Source: Parachlamydiales bacterium
Lineage (GTDB): Bacteria > Chlamydiota > Chlamydiia > Chlamydiales > SM23-39
Direction of reading: 5' to 3'
DNA: 64,000 bases
Assembly: GCA_019694475.1 (NCBI GenBank)
Contig: JAIBBX010000005.1
Span: 97,545-161,544 of the forward strand
The position numbers and the translations under genes were made by a program. Shown piece after piece: positions 7,117 to 15,818 of the stretch (position 1 is its first letter; the number at the start of each line of letters is the position of its first letter). Under the pieces are notes generated by a model. It saw only the letters and a list, made by a program, of their open reading frames with translations, did no database searches and was not told the origin of the DNA.

Positions 7117-10100
7117 ATGTTCGATTTTGACCAAGATGAAGGATTTCCAGGCAGAGAAGAAAGGGTTTTGAAGTTTTGGAAGAAAGAGAAGATTTTTGAA
7201 AAGTCGGTAGAGAAGGGTGAGAAGCTTTTTACCTTTTACGACGGCCCTCCATTTGCTACAGGATTGCCCCATTACGGCCACCTGCTAGCCGGAACGATCA
7301 AGGATGTAGTCCCCAGATACAAGACGATGAAAGGATTTAGCGTTCCCAGGAAATTTGGCTGGGACTGCCATGGACTGCCCATAGAAAATGAGATCGAAAA
7401 GAGCAAGGAACTGTCAGGCGCTGGAGCGATAGAGGCCTTTGGGATCGATAAGTTCAATGAAGAGTGCAGAAGCATTGTTTTAAGATACACTGGCGAATGG
7501 AAAAAAACCGTCGACCGGATGGGCCGATGGGTCGATATGGACCACCCATTCAAGACGATGGACCTCAATTTCATGGAAAGCGTCTGGTGGGTTTTTAAAC
7601 AGCTTTTTGAGCAAGGACTCGTCTATGAAGGGTTTAAAGTCATGCCCTTCTCAATGAAGTTAGGCACTCCGCTATCCAATTTCGAAGCCAATTTGAATTA
7701 TCAAGAGGTCGATGATCCGTCGCTCGTAGTGGCCTTTGAGACTGATAAGGACACTTTTTTCTTAGCTTGGACGACCACTCCATGGACGCTGCCTTCAAAC
7801 TTGGCGCTGATGGTCGGGCCGGAAATTGAATATGTCAAAGTCAAGCACGAGGGGAAGTTTTATTGGCTGGCTGAAGCAAGATTGGGCAACTATTTTAAAG
7901 AACCGGAGATTGTAGAGCGGCGCAAGGGTAAAAAACTGGCCGGGATGAAATACAAACCCCTTTTCGACTTCTTCGCCGACCGCGACGCGTTTCGAGTGAT
8001 TTTGGAAGAGGTCGTTTCGATTGAGGATGGCACCGGCATTGTCCACAGCGCGCCCGCTTTCGGCGAACTGGACTTTTTCGCTTGCAAACGTGAAGGCATC
8101 GATTTGGTCTGTCCGGTCGATAGCAATGGAAGATTTACCGCCGAAGTGCCCCCTTGGACTGGCGTCTTGGTGAAAGATGCCGATAAGGAAATCGCCAGAG
8201 AATTGAAGAAAAGGGGACTCTTATTCTATCAGGGAACGATTCGGCACAGATATCCGTTTTGCTGGCGATCCGATACTCCGCTGATTTACAAAGCAGTGAC
8301 GACTTGGTTTGTCGCTGTAGAGCAGTTCAAAGATCAGATCATTAAGGCGAATAGCGAAATCTATTGGATGCCCGGGCACATCAAAGAAGGAAGATTCGGC
8401 AAATGGCTCGAGAATGCGAGAGACTGGGCTATCAGCCGCAATCGCTACTGGGGCACGCCCATCCCGATCTGGCGGGGCAGCAAAGGCGATTTAATGGCCG
8501 TCGGAAGCATCGCCGAATTGGAAAAGCTCACCGGCAAAAAAATCACCGATTTGCACCGGCATAACATCGATCATCTGACGTTTGTAAAAGATGGGCAGAA
8601 GTTTGAGAGAATCCCCGAGGTATTCGACTGTTGGTTTGAGTCGGGTTCGATGCCATACGCTCAAGGACACTATCCTTTTGAAAATCGTGAGCTTTTTGAA
8701 AAAACTTTTCCGGCCGATTTCATTGCGGAAGGGATTGACCAGACAAGAGCTTGGTTTTATGTCTTAACCGTTCTTTCTGCAGCGCTCTATAAAAAGCCTG
8801 CATTCAAGAATGTGATTGTAAACGGAATTGTTTTGGCCGAAGATGGCAATAAAATGTCAAAAAGGCTGAGGAATTACCCAGATCCAGAAATCGTCATCCA
8901 AAAATATGGCGCAGATGCGATCCGTTTATATTTGCTCGGCAGTCCGGCAGTAAGAGCTGAAGATTTGCGATTCTCCGAAAAAGGCGTCGAGCATGTGCTC
9001 AGAGGCGCGCTCATTCCATTTTGGAACTCGTTTGTCTTCTTATCGACTTATGCAAAAATTTATCATTTCAAACCGGGAAAAATGGGAACGCCAGAGGCTC
9101 TCATTGACCGGTGGATCTTGTCTATGGCGCAAAAACTCATTCGAGATGTGGATGGGGGATTGGAGGCGTATGATCTCAATCGGGCAGTTCAGCCTTTGAT
9201 CGGTTTTATCGATCAGCTCACCAATTGGTATATCCGCAGATGCCGCGGCAGATTTTGGTCCGATGAGGACAACCAGGATAGAAGAGAAGCTTTTCAGACG
9301 CTGTATGAAGTTTTGATTACTTTGTGCAAAGTGGCAGCGCCTTTTATTCCTTTCTTAAGCGACTCCATCTACCGCGAATTAAAAACAGAAAAAATGCCCG
9401 AATCGGTCCATTTGTGCGATTTCCCTTTTTATGAAGAGGGAAAGAGAAATGAAGAGCTCGAAAAAGAGGTAGAAGCGGCGCAGGCGGCCGTGAGTTTAGG
9501 ACACGCTTTGAGAAAAGAACATAAGCTTAAAGTCAGACAGCCTCTCGCCAAAGCGCATCTCATCACCTCGAATGCAGAACTGCTCGCAGCGTTGGAAAAA
9601 CAGATGAACCTGATCGCAGATGAACTCAATGTGAAAGAAGTCGAGTTCCACAGCGATGAGGCAAAATTCGTTCAATGGCTTGCAAAGCCCAATTTCCCAG
9701 TGTTGGGGAAAAAGATTGGGAAATTGATCCCGCTCGCCCAAAAAACAATGCAGGGGTTCGATCGAAAACAGATCCAGACACTCGCAAAAGGGGGAAGGCT
9801 GAAGGTCGAAATTGGCGGAGAGTCAGTAGAATTGGAGCCTGAGGATGTGCAAATCGAACGAAAGGTGAGAGAAGGCGTTGCAGCGGGCAATGAGGGAGAA
9901 CTGACTGTTGCTTTGGATACAGCATTGAATGATGAACTGGTGGAAGAAGGGCTCGCCCGAGAAATCGTCAATAAAATCAATTCGATGCGAAAAGAATTGG
10001 AGTTTAACGTCACCGATCGCATTCGAATCGTTTTACAAACAACGCCAAGAGTTGAGGCTTGCTTTAAGAAGTATCGTGAATATATTACTCATGAAGTTCT

Positions 10101-10194
10101 CGCGGTCGATGTCCAATTTGGAAAATGCGAAGGCACTCCATGGGATTTAAATGGCGAAGAAACGTTTATTTCGATACATAAAGCACATGGATAA
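7117..10194 (+). CDS. ileS: Isoleucyl-tRNA synthetase
   Basis: 1025 residues. It charges tRNA-Ile in the cytosol. The class I HIGH site appears as PHYGH (residues 51-55) inside GPPFATGLPHYGHLLAG, and the KMSKS loop as KMSKR (579-583). The DGPPFATGLPHYGH context and absence of a C-terminal zinc knuckle point to the eukaryote-like (IleS2) type rather than the E. coli type; enzymes of this type tend to be less sensitive to mupirocin. A GAGG ribosome site precedes the ATG and a TATAAT hexamer lies at 7091-7096. The downstream phosphatase start overlaps its last codons. Confidence 0.97.
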   Translation: MFDFDQDEGFPGREERVLKFWKKEKIFEKSVEKGEKLFTFYDGPPFATGLPHYGHLLAGTIKDVVPRYKTMKGFSVPRKFGWDCHGLPIENEIEKSKELSGAGAIEAFGIDKFNEECRSIVLRYTGEWKKTVDRMGRWVDMDHPFKTMDLNFMESVWWVFKQLFEQGLVYEGFKVMPFSMKLGTPLSNFEANLNYQEVDDPSLVVAFETDKDTFFLAWTTTPWTLPSNLALMVGPEIEYVKVKHEGKFYWLAEARLGNYFKEPEIVERRKGKKLAGMKYKPLFDFFADRDAFRVILEEVVSIEDGTGIVHSAPAFGELDFFACKREGIDLVCPVDSNGRFTAEVPPWTGVLVKDADKEIARELKKRGLLFYQGTIRHRYPFCWRSDTPLIYKAVTTWFVAVEQFKDQIIKANSEIYWMPGHIKEGRFGKWLENARDWAISRNRYWGTPIPIWRGSKGDLMAVGSIAELEKLTGKKITDLHRHNIDHLTFVKDGQKFERIPEVFDCWFESGSMPYAQGHYPFENRELFEKTFPADFIAEGIDQTRAWFYVLTVLSAALYKKPAFKNVIVNGIVLAEDGNKMSKRLRNYPDPEIVIQKYGADAIRLYLLGSPAVRAEDLRFSEKGVEHVLRGALIPFWNSFVFLSTYAKIYHFKPGKMGTPEALIDRWILSMAQKLIRDVDGGLEAYDLNRAVQPLIGFIDQLTNWYIRRCRGRFWSDEDNQDRREAFQTLYEVLITLCKVAAPFIPFLSDSIYRELKTEKMPESVHLCDFPFYEEGKRNEELEKEVEAAQAAVSLGHALRKEHKLKVRQPLAKAHLITSNAELLAALEKQMNLIADELNVKEVEFHSDEAKFVQWLAKPNFPVLGKKIGKLIPLAQKTMQGFDRKQIQTLAKGGRLKVEIGGESVELEPEDVQIERKVREGVAAGNEGELTVALDTALNDELVEEGLAREIVNKINSMRKELEFNVTDRIRIVLQTTPRVEACFKKYREYITHEVLAVDVQFGKCEGTPWDLNGEETFISIHKAHG

Positions 10195-10741
10195 ATTGTA
10201 CTTGTGCCGCCACGGCGAAACGGAATGGACGGTAGCGGGAAGACACACCGGCAGGACTGACATTCCTTTAACGGAGAGGGGAAAAGAACAAGCGCTCCAC
10301 TTGAGAAAACGGATCGAAAAGATGCCTTTTACTGCCGTGTTTTCAAGCCCTAAAAAGAGAGCCCTCGATACTTGCGGATCGATACGGCACGAGGTTGATC
10401 CCGATATTTGCGAATGGGATTACGGCGATTATGAAGGCAAGACAACCGCCGAAATTCATAAACTGCATCCTGGATGGGATATTTTCGACGATGGCGCTCC
10501 ACATGGAGAATCTCCCGAAGATGTGGGGCAAAGAGCTGATCGATTTTTAAAAAAAATCCTTGCCATTCCAGGCAACGTGGCCGTTTTTTCTCACGGCCAT
10601 TTCCTTAGAGTCCTTACCGCCAGGTATTTAGGTCTAGAACCTCAAATGGGTAAACTTTTTATCCTTTCTGTAGCATCTCTCGGAATCTTGGGCTATGAAC
10701 ATAAACAACCAGCAATAATTCTTTGGAATTCTGTTTTATAA
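10187..10741 (+). CDS. Histidine phosphatase family protein (phosphoglycerate mutase-like fold)
   Basis: 184 residues from the ATG that overlaps the end of ileS by 8 bp; the frame could start at 10151, but the family core begins at MDKLYLCRHGETEW. RHGE carries the phosphorylated His; FSSPKKRALDT supplies the second Arg, CEWDYGDYEGKT is the usual acidic segment, and FSHGHFLRVL the second catalytic His. The family removes phosphate from small metabolites such as alpha-ribazole phosphate; the substrate here is unknown. The overlap suggests translational coupling with ileS. Confidence 0.88.
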   Translation: MDKLYLCRHGETEWTVAGRHTGRTDIPLTERGKEQALHLRKRIEKMPFTAVFSSPKKRALDTCGSIRHEVDPDICEWDYGDYEGKTTAEIHKLHPGWDIFDDGAPHGESPEDVGQRADRFLKKILAIPGNVAVFSHGHFLRVLTARYLGLEPQMGKLFILSVASLGILGYEHKQPAIILWNSVL

Positions 10742-10751
10742 TTAATTGATA

Positions 10752-10781
10752 TTGATTTTCTTGTATTTGTTGTATTATAAT
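10752..10781 (+). promoter_or_regulatory. Candidate sigma-70-type promoter
   Basis: TTGATT at 10752-10757, an 18-bp spacer and a perfect TATAAT at 10776-10781, 24 bp upstream of the next ATG, in an AT-rich gap. Confidence 0.6.
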
Positions 10782-10805
10782 TTTATTTAAAAAATAGGTT
10801 TGTTC

Positions 10806-11450
10806 ATGTCTGTTACTGATGCAACTTCGTCTGATTTTGTTTTGCCAAATCCGCATATTCCCGACTCTACGCCGAAAGCAAAGCCGGACATTGAAGCGTT
10901 AGTGCAATCTGTTTTCGATTCTTCTTCACCCCAATCACCGGTTAGAAATCCGCAATCTGGAAATAAGCTTTCAACGCCTGAGTTTAAAAAGCTGCAAACT
11001 CCACATCGATCTCATACGTATGAACAAATACAAGAATCTCCCTCGAAGATGACCGGCGATTCTAAAAGAGGGCAAAAACGGCTTTTAAAATCATTAGCTG
11101 GCAAATTAGAACATACTTTGTCTGAGGAAGCTGTCATCCAAAAAGACACCGATAGGATTCGGCAAGAGAAAATTCAACCCGATGAAAAAGAGATTTTCGT
11201 AGTGGAAAGTCCGAGTGGAAAAAAGAGGGGATATAAAAGGCATAAAGAGGAAAATCCACAAGGGAAATTTCGTCTATATCCTGCCCCATTATCGCCATCA
11301 AAAAAACCAGATCCGAGCGTCCAGTCGTTGCCTGGCCCACAGGTTCTCTCATTGCTGGATATTTGGAAACAACAGGGAAACCGACCCCCTTTCAAAAGTT
11401 TTGTTGCAACCGCTCATCCGCGCGCTCTTATGAAACAGCCGCCGAAATAA
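10806..11450 (+). CDS. Low-complexity Pro/Ser/Lys-rich protein, candidate secreted effector
   Basis: 214 residues, hydrophilic and predicted disordered through most of its length, rich in SP, TP and KxxP motifs (for example SSSPQSPVRNPQSG and APLSPSKKPDPS), with a basic middle (KRGQKRLLKSLAGKLEH). No hydrophobic signal peptide. The N-terminal 25 residues are Ser/Thr/Pro-rich, as in many type III secretion substrates of chlamydiae, so an effector role is an inference from composition only. It has its own promoter candidate and no obvious partner. Confidence 0.6.
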   Translation: MSVTDATSSDFVLPNPHIPDSTPKAKPDIEALVQSVFDSSSPQSPVRNPQSGNKLSTPEFKKLQTPHRSHTYEQIQESPSKMTGDSKRGQKRLLKSLAGKLEHTLSEEAVIQKDTDRIRQEKIQPDEKEIFVVESPSGKKRGYKRHKEENPQGKFRLYPAPLSPSKKPDPSVQSLPGPQVLSLLDIWKQQGNRPPFKSFVATAHPRALMKQPPK

Positions 11451-11458
11451 GAGACTCA

Positions 11459-11794
11459 TTAAAGTTTGTTTAGAAACTTTTTCCAAGGTCTTGGAGGTTC
11501 CGAGGCATGGGAAGGGATGATCGCAAACATGATCAGCCCAAGCCCCACCAAAATGTAATTCTGCATTGTTAAAGGCAGGTGTGGAGAAGGCAATGAGTAA
11601 CTCACATAGAGAAGCACAGCTGCCGGCAAGACTTGCAAAAGATGCATTTTATTCAGCGTTTCGAAAAAAGAAAGCGCAGAAAAGATAATGATCATGCTCG
11701 CGCAGGCCGCGTCGATCCAATCATGGAGAGTGAATAGAAAATGGCTCGCGAAGAGCCAAAGACCAAGAAGAATTTCACAAATTCGGGCCCACAC
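11459..11794 (-). CDS. Small four-helix membrane protein
   Basis: 111 residues with about four transmembrane segments, beginning MWARICEILLGLWLFASHFLF and ending in a basic Pro-rich tail. The Trp/Leu-rich first helix recalls SPW-repeat membrane proteins, but the SPW signature itself is not present. Its start overlaps the end of the VKOR-like gene by 20 bp, so the two are co-transcribed, probably with lepB further upstream. Confidence 0.65.
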   Translation of the reverse strand: MWARICEILLGLWLFASHFLFTLHDWIDAACASMIIIFSALSFFETLNKMHLLQVLPAAVLLYVSYSLPSPHLPLTMQNYILVGLGLIMFAIIPSHASEPPRPWKKFLNKL

Positions 11795-12371
11795 TGGATT
11801 TGTTCCTTTTTTTCAATGTTGCTTCTCCTGCAGCGACGGCATGCTGATTTGGATAGCCCCAAAGCGCCCACCATGTTGTCCGCCAATTAGAACGTTTTTT
11901 GATTTCCAGAAGATAGATGCAGCTTGTGATCACTTCGTTATAGGCGAGGAAGATCAACGTTACTGAAATCGTTGCCGTGATAAGACATAAAAAGCACCAA
12001 TATTTCACCGCAAAGCCTTGTAAGAGAACTAGTGTGATGCTAACCATGCCGAGTGGGATGACATCTATGCCGAAGAGAATCACAAGCCAAGGGCGGTCTT
12101 GCCAGCGCCTTTCAGAGCCGGCAAGCGCGAAAACGGCATCGGATAGATAGGCAAATACCCCGAGCATTGCATCGGGAATCCGGATGATCCGCGTAATATC
12201 ATGAGAAACATCTGAATCGAGTACCTTCATGGAACTGTTGCCGAAGATCGGGTCCCAGATTGTGCTGATGATGCGCCATTGATAGAGTCCGAGATAGAGA
12301 GCAATAAATGCTGCTATCATTGCAATGAAGGCAATCAGACACCTTTGAGGCCAGGATGAAGGGTTGTTCAT
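11775..12371 (-). CDS. Vitamin K epoxide reductase-like membrane protein
   Basis: 198 residues, four to five transmembrane helices. The C-terminal YWCFLCLITA motif (CxxC) sits in a helix as in VKOR quinone reductases, and RIPDAMLGVFAYLSD matches the family's iP-a-lG-lgY segment. The loop cysteines that normally relay electrons to a thioredoxin-like partner are not visible, and the usual Cys before the IP motif is absent. It may therefore be a VKOR-fold protein with altered redox function. Located between lepB and the small membrane protein in one minus-strand unit. Confidence 0.7.
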   Translation of the reverse strand: MNNPSSWPQRCLIAFIAMIAAFIALYLGLYQWRIISTIWDPIFGNSSMKVLDSDVSHDITRIIRIPDAMLGVFAYLSDAVFALAGSERRWQDRPWLVILFGIDVIPLGMVSITLVLLQGFAVKYWCFLCLITATISVTLIFLAYNEVITSCIYLLEIKKRSNWRTTWWALWGYPNQHAVAAGEATLKKRNKSSVGPNL

Positions 12372-12395
12372 ATCCCTGGAAGTAGCCGAGATTCG

Positions 12396-14168
12396 TTAGA
12401 ATTTCAAGGGTTTTTTCAATTTCCTTCGCAAGTAGAGCGAAGATGCTACGCCTGCAATGGAAAAAAGAATCCAAATCGTAAGATTGGGGAATGTAGCGTG
12501 CGGCTGAGAAGGCTGCATAGGTTGTCCCCAGCGCTCTCCCGGAGGAGAAAAGAGGAAGCTGACGCCCCCTTTGAGGTTATCTTCAGGAACAAAACCGAAT
12601 TCTCGGCTATCTGCGCTCATCGCATGATTATCGCCCAGAGCTAAATACATCTTTTCTGGAATTTTCAGACCGAATTTGCGGATCTCATCAAGAGAGGGCG
12701 TACCTGCATCGACGAAAGGCGTTGTTTTTTGTTTTTCTTTGGCAAGATATGCATCCAAAGTAGGATCGTCTTTTCGAATAATTGCGCCTCCCATCAAATA
12801 GAGATCGCCATCTCGGAAATAAGCATAGCGGGATGGGGTTGCTTTCTGATGTTTGTGAAGAGGCATATAGTGATTGAGCGGCTCAAACCCTAAATTGAAT
12901 AGCTTTTGCAACACTTCAGGCTTTTGGCTGTAGAGCGGATGATCAGCGGGCAATTCGCGTGTGACCCCATTTGTGAAAATACCAAGGAAGGGGATCGTCG
13001 GGAAGGGGAGCTGATAGGCTTTGCCATCGATGATTTCATATTTGCCATCGGGAACGCCTGGCAGTTTGGGTAGATAGGCGCTCAAACCTTTCGTATTCCA
13101 GCCAAGCCGGGAAAGAATTCCATCTTTCACTTGGAAACGGCAGGTGGTCATGTGATCAGAAATCGCTTTCAAATGCCGCTCTTGAAGCGGGATGATCGAT
13201 TGGCTCACTGCTAAATCCGGGTATTTAGCTCCTTGCAAAGTAGGATGATGAGTCATTTCTAAATAGAGAATGCCATCGTCAGCTACCACTTCTGGATGGA
13301 TCAATATCATCTCAGCGCGGGTCAAAAGGCGGGCCATGGCAAAATGCTTCATTCCCCAAAGATCGCCGAAATTGGAAGCTTTTTTGGTCAGCATTTCTCC
13401 TGTGCTATTCCGCATGAGCTTTGCTACTGGGATATTCATTTGATGGAAAAGAGCTGTTCCATTTTGGGCCATTTCCATTTTTCCCTCAAAACGGATCATC
13501 GGAATATGTTCGAGATCTTGGAACCAAGATGTATTGCGGTATTCGGCAATTTCTTTCCCGTCCGCATCAATGCCGTAAAGATGGCCGCCATAAAAATAAA
13601 CAGTATCTCCCGGTTTCGCGATGAGTCTTTTCACGAATTGTTTTTTCCCAGGAAAGAGATAGAAATAAACAGTATCGACATCGGCAATGTCCATATTACC
13701 GCCATTAAAGACGATGATCGAACCGCGCTGAACTAAATCTGGATCAAAATAGAAATGGGAAAGCTGCAAAGGGACATTGATGCCGTAATCGGTTTTGGAA
13801 ACGATCAAGTAGTCTTCTTCTTTCAAAGTCGGACGCATCGATCCTGTTGGAATCGTATAGAGTTCAAACCAGGTCGTTCGGATCAATACAGCAATCAGAA
13901 GGGCAAAAGCTAATCCGCCGATAAAATCGCGCGCTTTATCAAAAGAACTTTTGGGCATTAGCCGGAAAGAGGCTTGGTCTAATTCTTTGGCCATCCGCTT
14001 TGCTTCAGCAGAATCTTTCTTTAAAATCGCTTCCCGAAGAGCATTGAGATATCCCTCGATCGATTCTCTCGTATATTGGTCGAGAGATTTGTGTTTACGC
14101 TTGTAGTGGCGATGGATCAGACGAAACGTCCTGCGCGATTTCCTTAAAGAAAAAAACGAACCTATCAT
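12396..14168 (-). CDS. lepB: Signal peptidase I, chlamydial long form
   Basis: 590 residues from the preferred Met (MIGSFFSLRKSRR); the frame extends 22 codons upstream. It cleaves signal peptides from exported proteins at the inner membrane. The catalytic Ser110 lies in IPTGSMRPTL just after a transmembrane helix (GGLAFALLIAVLIRTTWF), the catalytic Lys180 in VKRLIAKPGD, and the LGDNHAMSADSREFG box closes the fold. E. coli LepB is about 324 residues; here a large insertion of some 300 residues separates the Lys region from the final box, as in other chlamydial LepB proteins. A C-terminal transmembrane helix and basic tail follow. Confidence 0.93.
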   Translation of the reverse strand: MIGSFFSLRKSRRTFRLIHRHYKRKHKSLDQYTRESIEGYLNALREAILKKDSAEAKRMAKELDQASFRLMPKSSFDKARDFIGGLAFALLIAVLIRTTWFELYTIPTGSMRPTLKEEDYLIVSKTDYGINVPLQLSHFYFDPDLVQRGSIIVFNGGNMDIADVDTVYFYLFPGKKQFVKRLIAKPGDTVYFYGGHLYGIDADGKEIAEYRNTSWFQDLEHIPMIRFEGKMEMAQNGTALFHQMNIPVAKLMRNSTGEMLTKKASNFGDLWGMKHFAMARLLTRAEMILIHPEVVADDGILYLEMTHHPTLQGAKYPDLAVSQSIIPLQERHLKAISDHMTTCRFQVKDGILSRLGWNTKGLSAYLPKLPGVPDGKYEIIDGKAYQLPFPTIPFLGIFTNGVTRELPADHPLYSQKPEVLQKLFNLGFEPLNHYMPLHKHQKATPSRYAYFRDGDLYLMGGAIIRKDDPTLDAYLAKEKQKTTPFVDAGTPSLDEIRKFGLKIPEKMYLALGDNHAMSADSREFGFVPEDNLKGGVSFLFSPPGERWGQPMQPSQPHATFPNLTIWILFSIAGVASSLYLRRKLKKPLKF

Positions 14169-14285
14169 GCTCGCAATTTTAGAACATTTCTTTGTCTCAA
14201 GGCAAGAAAAAACGGTTGTGGAAAACTTGTTCATAACTTTTGTAAAACCCTCAAGGCCAATTTGTTAAATTCCCTCTCGAAGGAG

Positions 14286-14370
14286 CTTTAAGTTGTTGAC
14301 AGTAAATGAGTTGCGTAAATCTTATGAATTTCATAGAGAAACTCTCTATGGAATTGTTCACAACTTAAAG
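14286..14370. other. Nested palindrome (two-tier stem) between lepB and the upstream gene
   Basis: Outer arms CTTTAAGTTGT (14286-14296) and ACAACTTAAAG (14360-14370) are perfectly complementary. Inner arms CATAGAGA (14332-14339) and TCTCTATG (14343-14350) form a second perfect stem with a 3-nt loop. There is no T-run, so it is not a standard terminator. It lies in the leader of lepB if the genes are co-transcribed. Confidence 0.6.
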
Positions 14371-14376
14371 GATTTA

Positions 14377-15411
14377 TTAATGATTGTCGGTATGATCGAT
14401 CGTCCAAAGGAAAGGTTTAGCAGTCTCTGTGTAGGAGTCGCTGAAACCGACAGGAACAAGGAGCCAATTGTATCGATGATCTGTTTCTAAAGTTGATTCG
14501 AGTTCGTCGAGCTCGATGGCAACTGTTTTCCATTCATCTTCGCCATCTATCAGTGAATGGGTGATGGGGAGGATTTGTTTTTCTTTGGTTGTCACATCAA
14601 TGGCATAGAGTTCAAATTGCTTATAGTATTTTGGGCTTTTCAGGTTGAGAAGAAGGCGGTCTTCCGTTTTTCTGGGAAGTCCGACGAATTCGGGGACTCT
14701 GCGCGGGATTTTTCGATGGATGATGGGAAGATTTTTTCCCGAGTCGATGGTTCTAAGTGCAGCTGTTGCATGGGAGGTTTGGACTTGGATCCAGAAGGGG
14801 AATGGGAGCTGTTTTTCATGATCGAAATAGATCATCACTTCCTGATTGGATAATTCGCTATCGTCTTTAGGCCATATTGTTTCGAAAACTTCAAAATTGG
14901 GAGATTCCAGTTTTTTCCCTTCAAAAACAAGAGGCGGCACCCATACTTTGCGAAAGTCGGGTTCGCCCGGCATTGGCGGGGGACCTATTTTTCGCTGTTT
15001 ATCGGGGGAAACCTTTTTCATTGGTAGGAAAAGGAGGGTCGCGATGAGGCTTTCTTTTTGAGAGAGTTGGATCCAAGCAGACCTAGAGAAAGAAAAACAT
15101 TCGAGAAGCTGGCCCGATTTGGGATCGATTTCGATCATCGACCAGGAGGTATGGCCTGGTGCATTGGCTTTGACCCATTCGGGCCAAGAATCGGGTCGTT
15201 TTTTTAGGTTCTGCGAAGGAACGCTGATCTCTTCTAAGATGAGGGAGTTAGGGGAAATAGAGCGGATGCTCAAGACGGTGATCATTTTTCCCGCCTCGGT
15301 CACCATATAGTCCCCGACTTTTGCCTTCTCAATCCGTTCTTTCATACGGAAGGGAGGGGCTCCAAAAAGGGCTGCGGAGACCAAAAGAAAACAGAGAACC
15401 CAATGTTTCAT
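14377..15411 (-). CDS. Exported hypothetical protein upstream of lepB
   Basis: 344 residues from the Met of MKHWVLCFLLVSAALFGAPP, a clean signal peptide with an AxA-like cleavage region; the frame extends 23 codons upstream but without signal-like character. The mature part is beta-rich, with no recognised domain, and includes IGPPPMPGEPDFRKVWVPP and a C-terminal WKTVAIELDELESTLETDHRYNW-like region. Presumably periplasmic or outer-envelope. It precedes lepB on the same strand. Confidence 0.7.
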   Translation of the reverse strand: MKHWVLCFLLVSAALFGAPPFRMKERIEKAKVGDYMVTEAGKMITVLSIRSISPNSLILEEISVPSQNLKKRPDSWPEWVKANAPGHTSWSMIEIDPKSGQLLECFSFSRSAWIQLSQKESLIATLLFLPMKKVSPDKQRKIGPPPMPGEPDFRKVWVPPLVFEGKKLESPNFEVFETIWPKDDSELSNQEVMIYFDHEKQLPFPFWIQVQTSHATAALRTIDSGKNLPIIHRKIPRRVPEFVGLPRKTEDRLLLNLKSPKYYKQFELYAIDVTTKEKQILPITHSLIDGEDEWKTVAIELDELESTLETDHRYNWLLVPVGFSDSYTETAKPFLWTIDHTDNH

Positions 15412-15500
15412 CCTACCAATATATGCGCTAGGGGGTTTTAGAAACAATTGCCAAAGCGCTCCTTTTCGGCTATATCTCAAAAAAAATCTACAAAGGGTCT

Positions 15501-15818
15501 ATGAACCTCAGGCGTCTTTTTTTTCTCACTTTTTCTTTCTTTTTGATTCTGTGGGGGTTCAGCGGGTATTCGGCGAATAACAGCGCTGAAATTCAAAAAA
15601 TTGATTCCGAGATCCAGCAGCTCGAGGACATGAAGCGAGGCTATGAGGCTAGGGCTCTCAAGCATGACGATATGGCAACCTATCTGCAGTTTGATACTCA
15701 AGCGGTTCTGGAAACACGCAGGCATATTCAACTCGCTGAGGAAAACCGGAACAAAGCGGCCCTTGTTCAGCAGCAGATAGATCGGTTGAAAGCCAAAAGA
15801 GCGCAGCTGCAGCCATGA
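15501..15818 (+). CDS. Small exported coiled-coil protein
   Basis: 105 residues. A signal peptide (MNLRRLFFLTFSFFLILWGFSGYS) is followed by an almost continuous amphipathic helix with heptad character (EIQKIDSEIQQLEDMKRG and, later, QQQIDRLKAKRAQLQ). No family recognised; a periplasmic scaffold or chaperone-like role would be a guess. Its TGA overlaps the ATG of pncB (ATGA), so it is translationally coupled with the NAD-salvage genes. Confidence 0.75.
   Translation: MNLRRLFFLTFSFFLILWGFSGYSANNSAEIQKIDSEIQQLEDMKRGYEARALKHDDMATYLQFDTQAVLETRRHIQLAEENRNKAALVQQQIDRLKAKRAQLQP

Noticed and set aside
9626..10022. Antisense ORFs of about 100 codons inside ileS
   Set aside because: They are shadow frames of a well-conserved synthetase gene, with Ser/Phe/Arg-rich unlikely translations.
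14293..14490. 65-codon TTG-started ORF on the plus strand near the lepB leader
   Set aside because: It overlaps the nested palindrome and the antisense end of the exported hypothetical gene, with no ribosome site.
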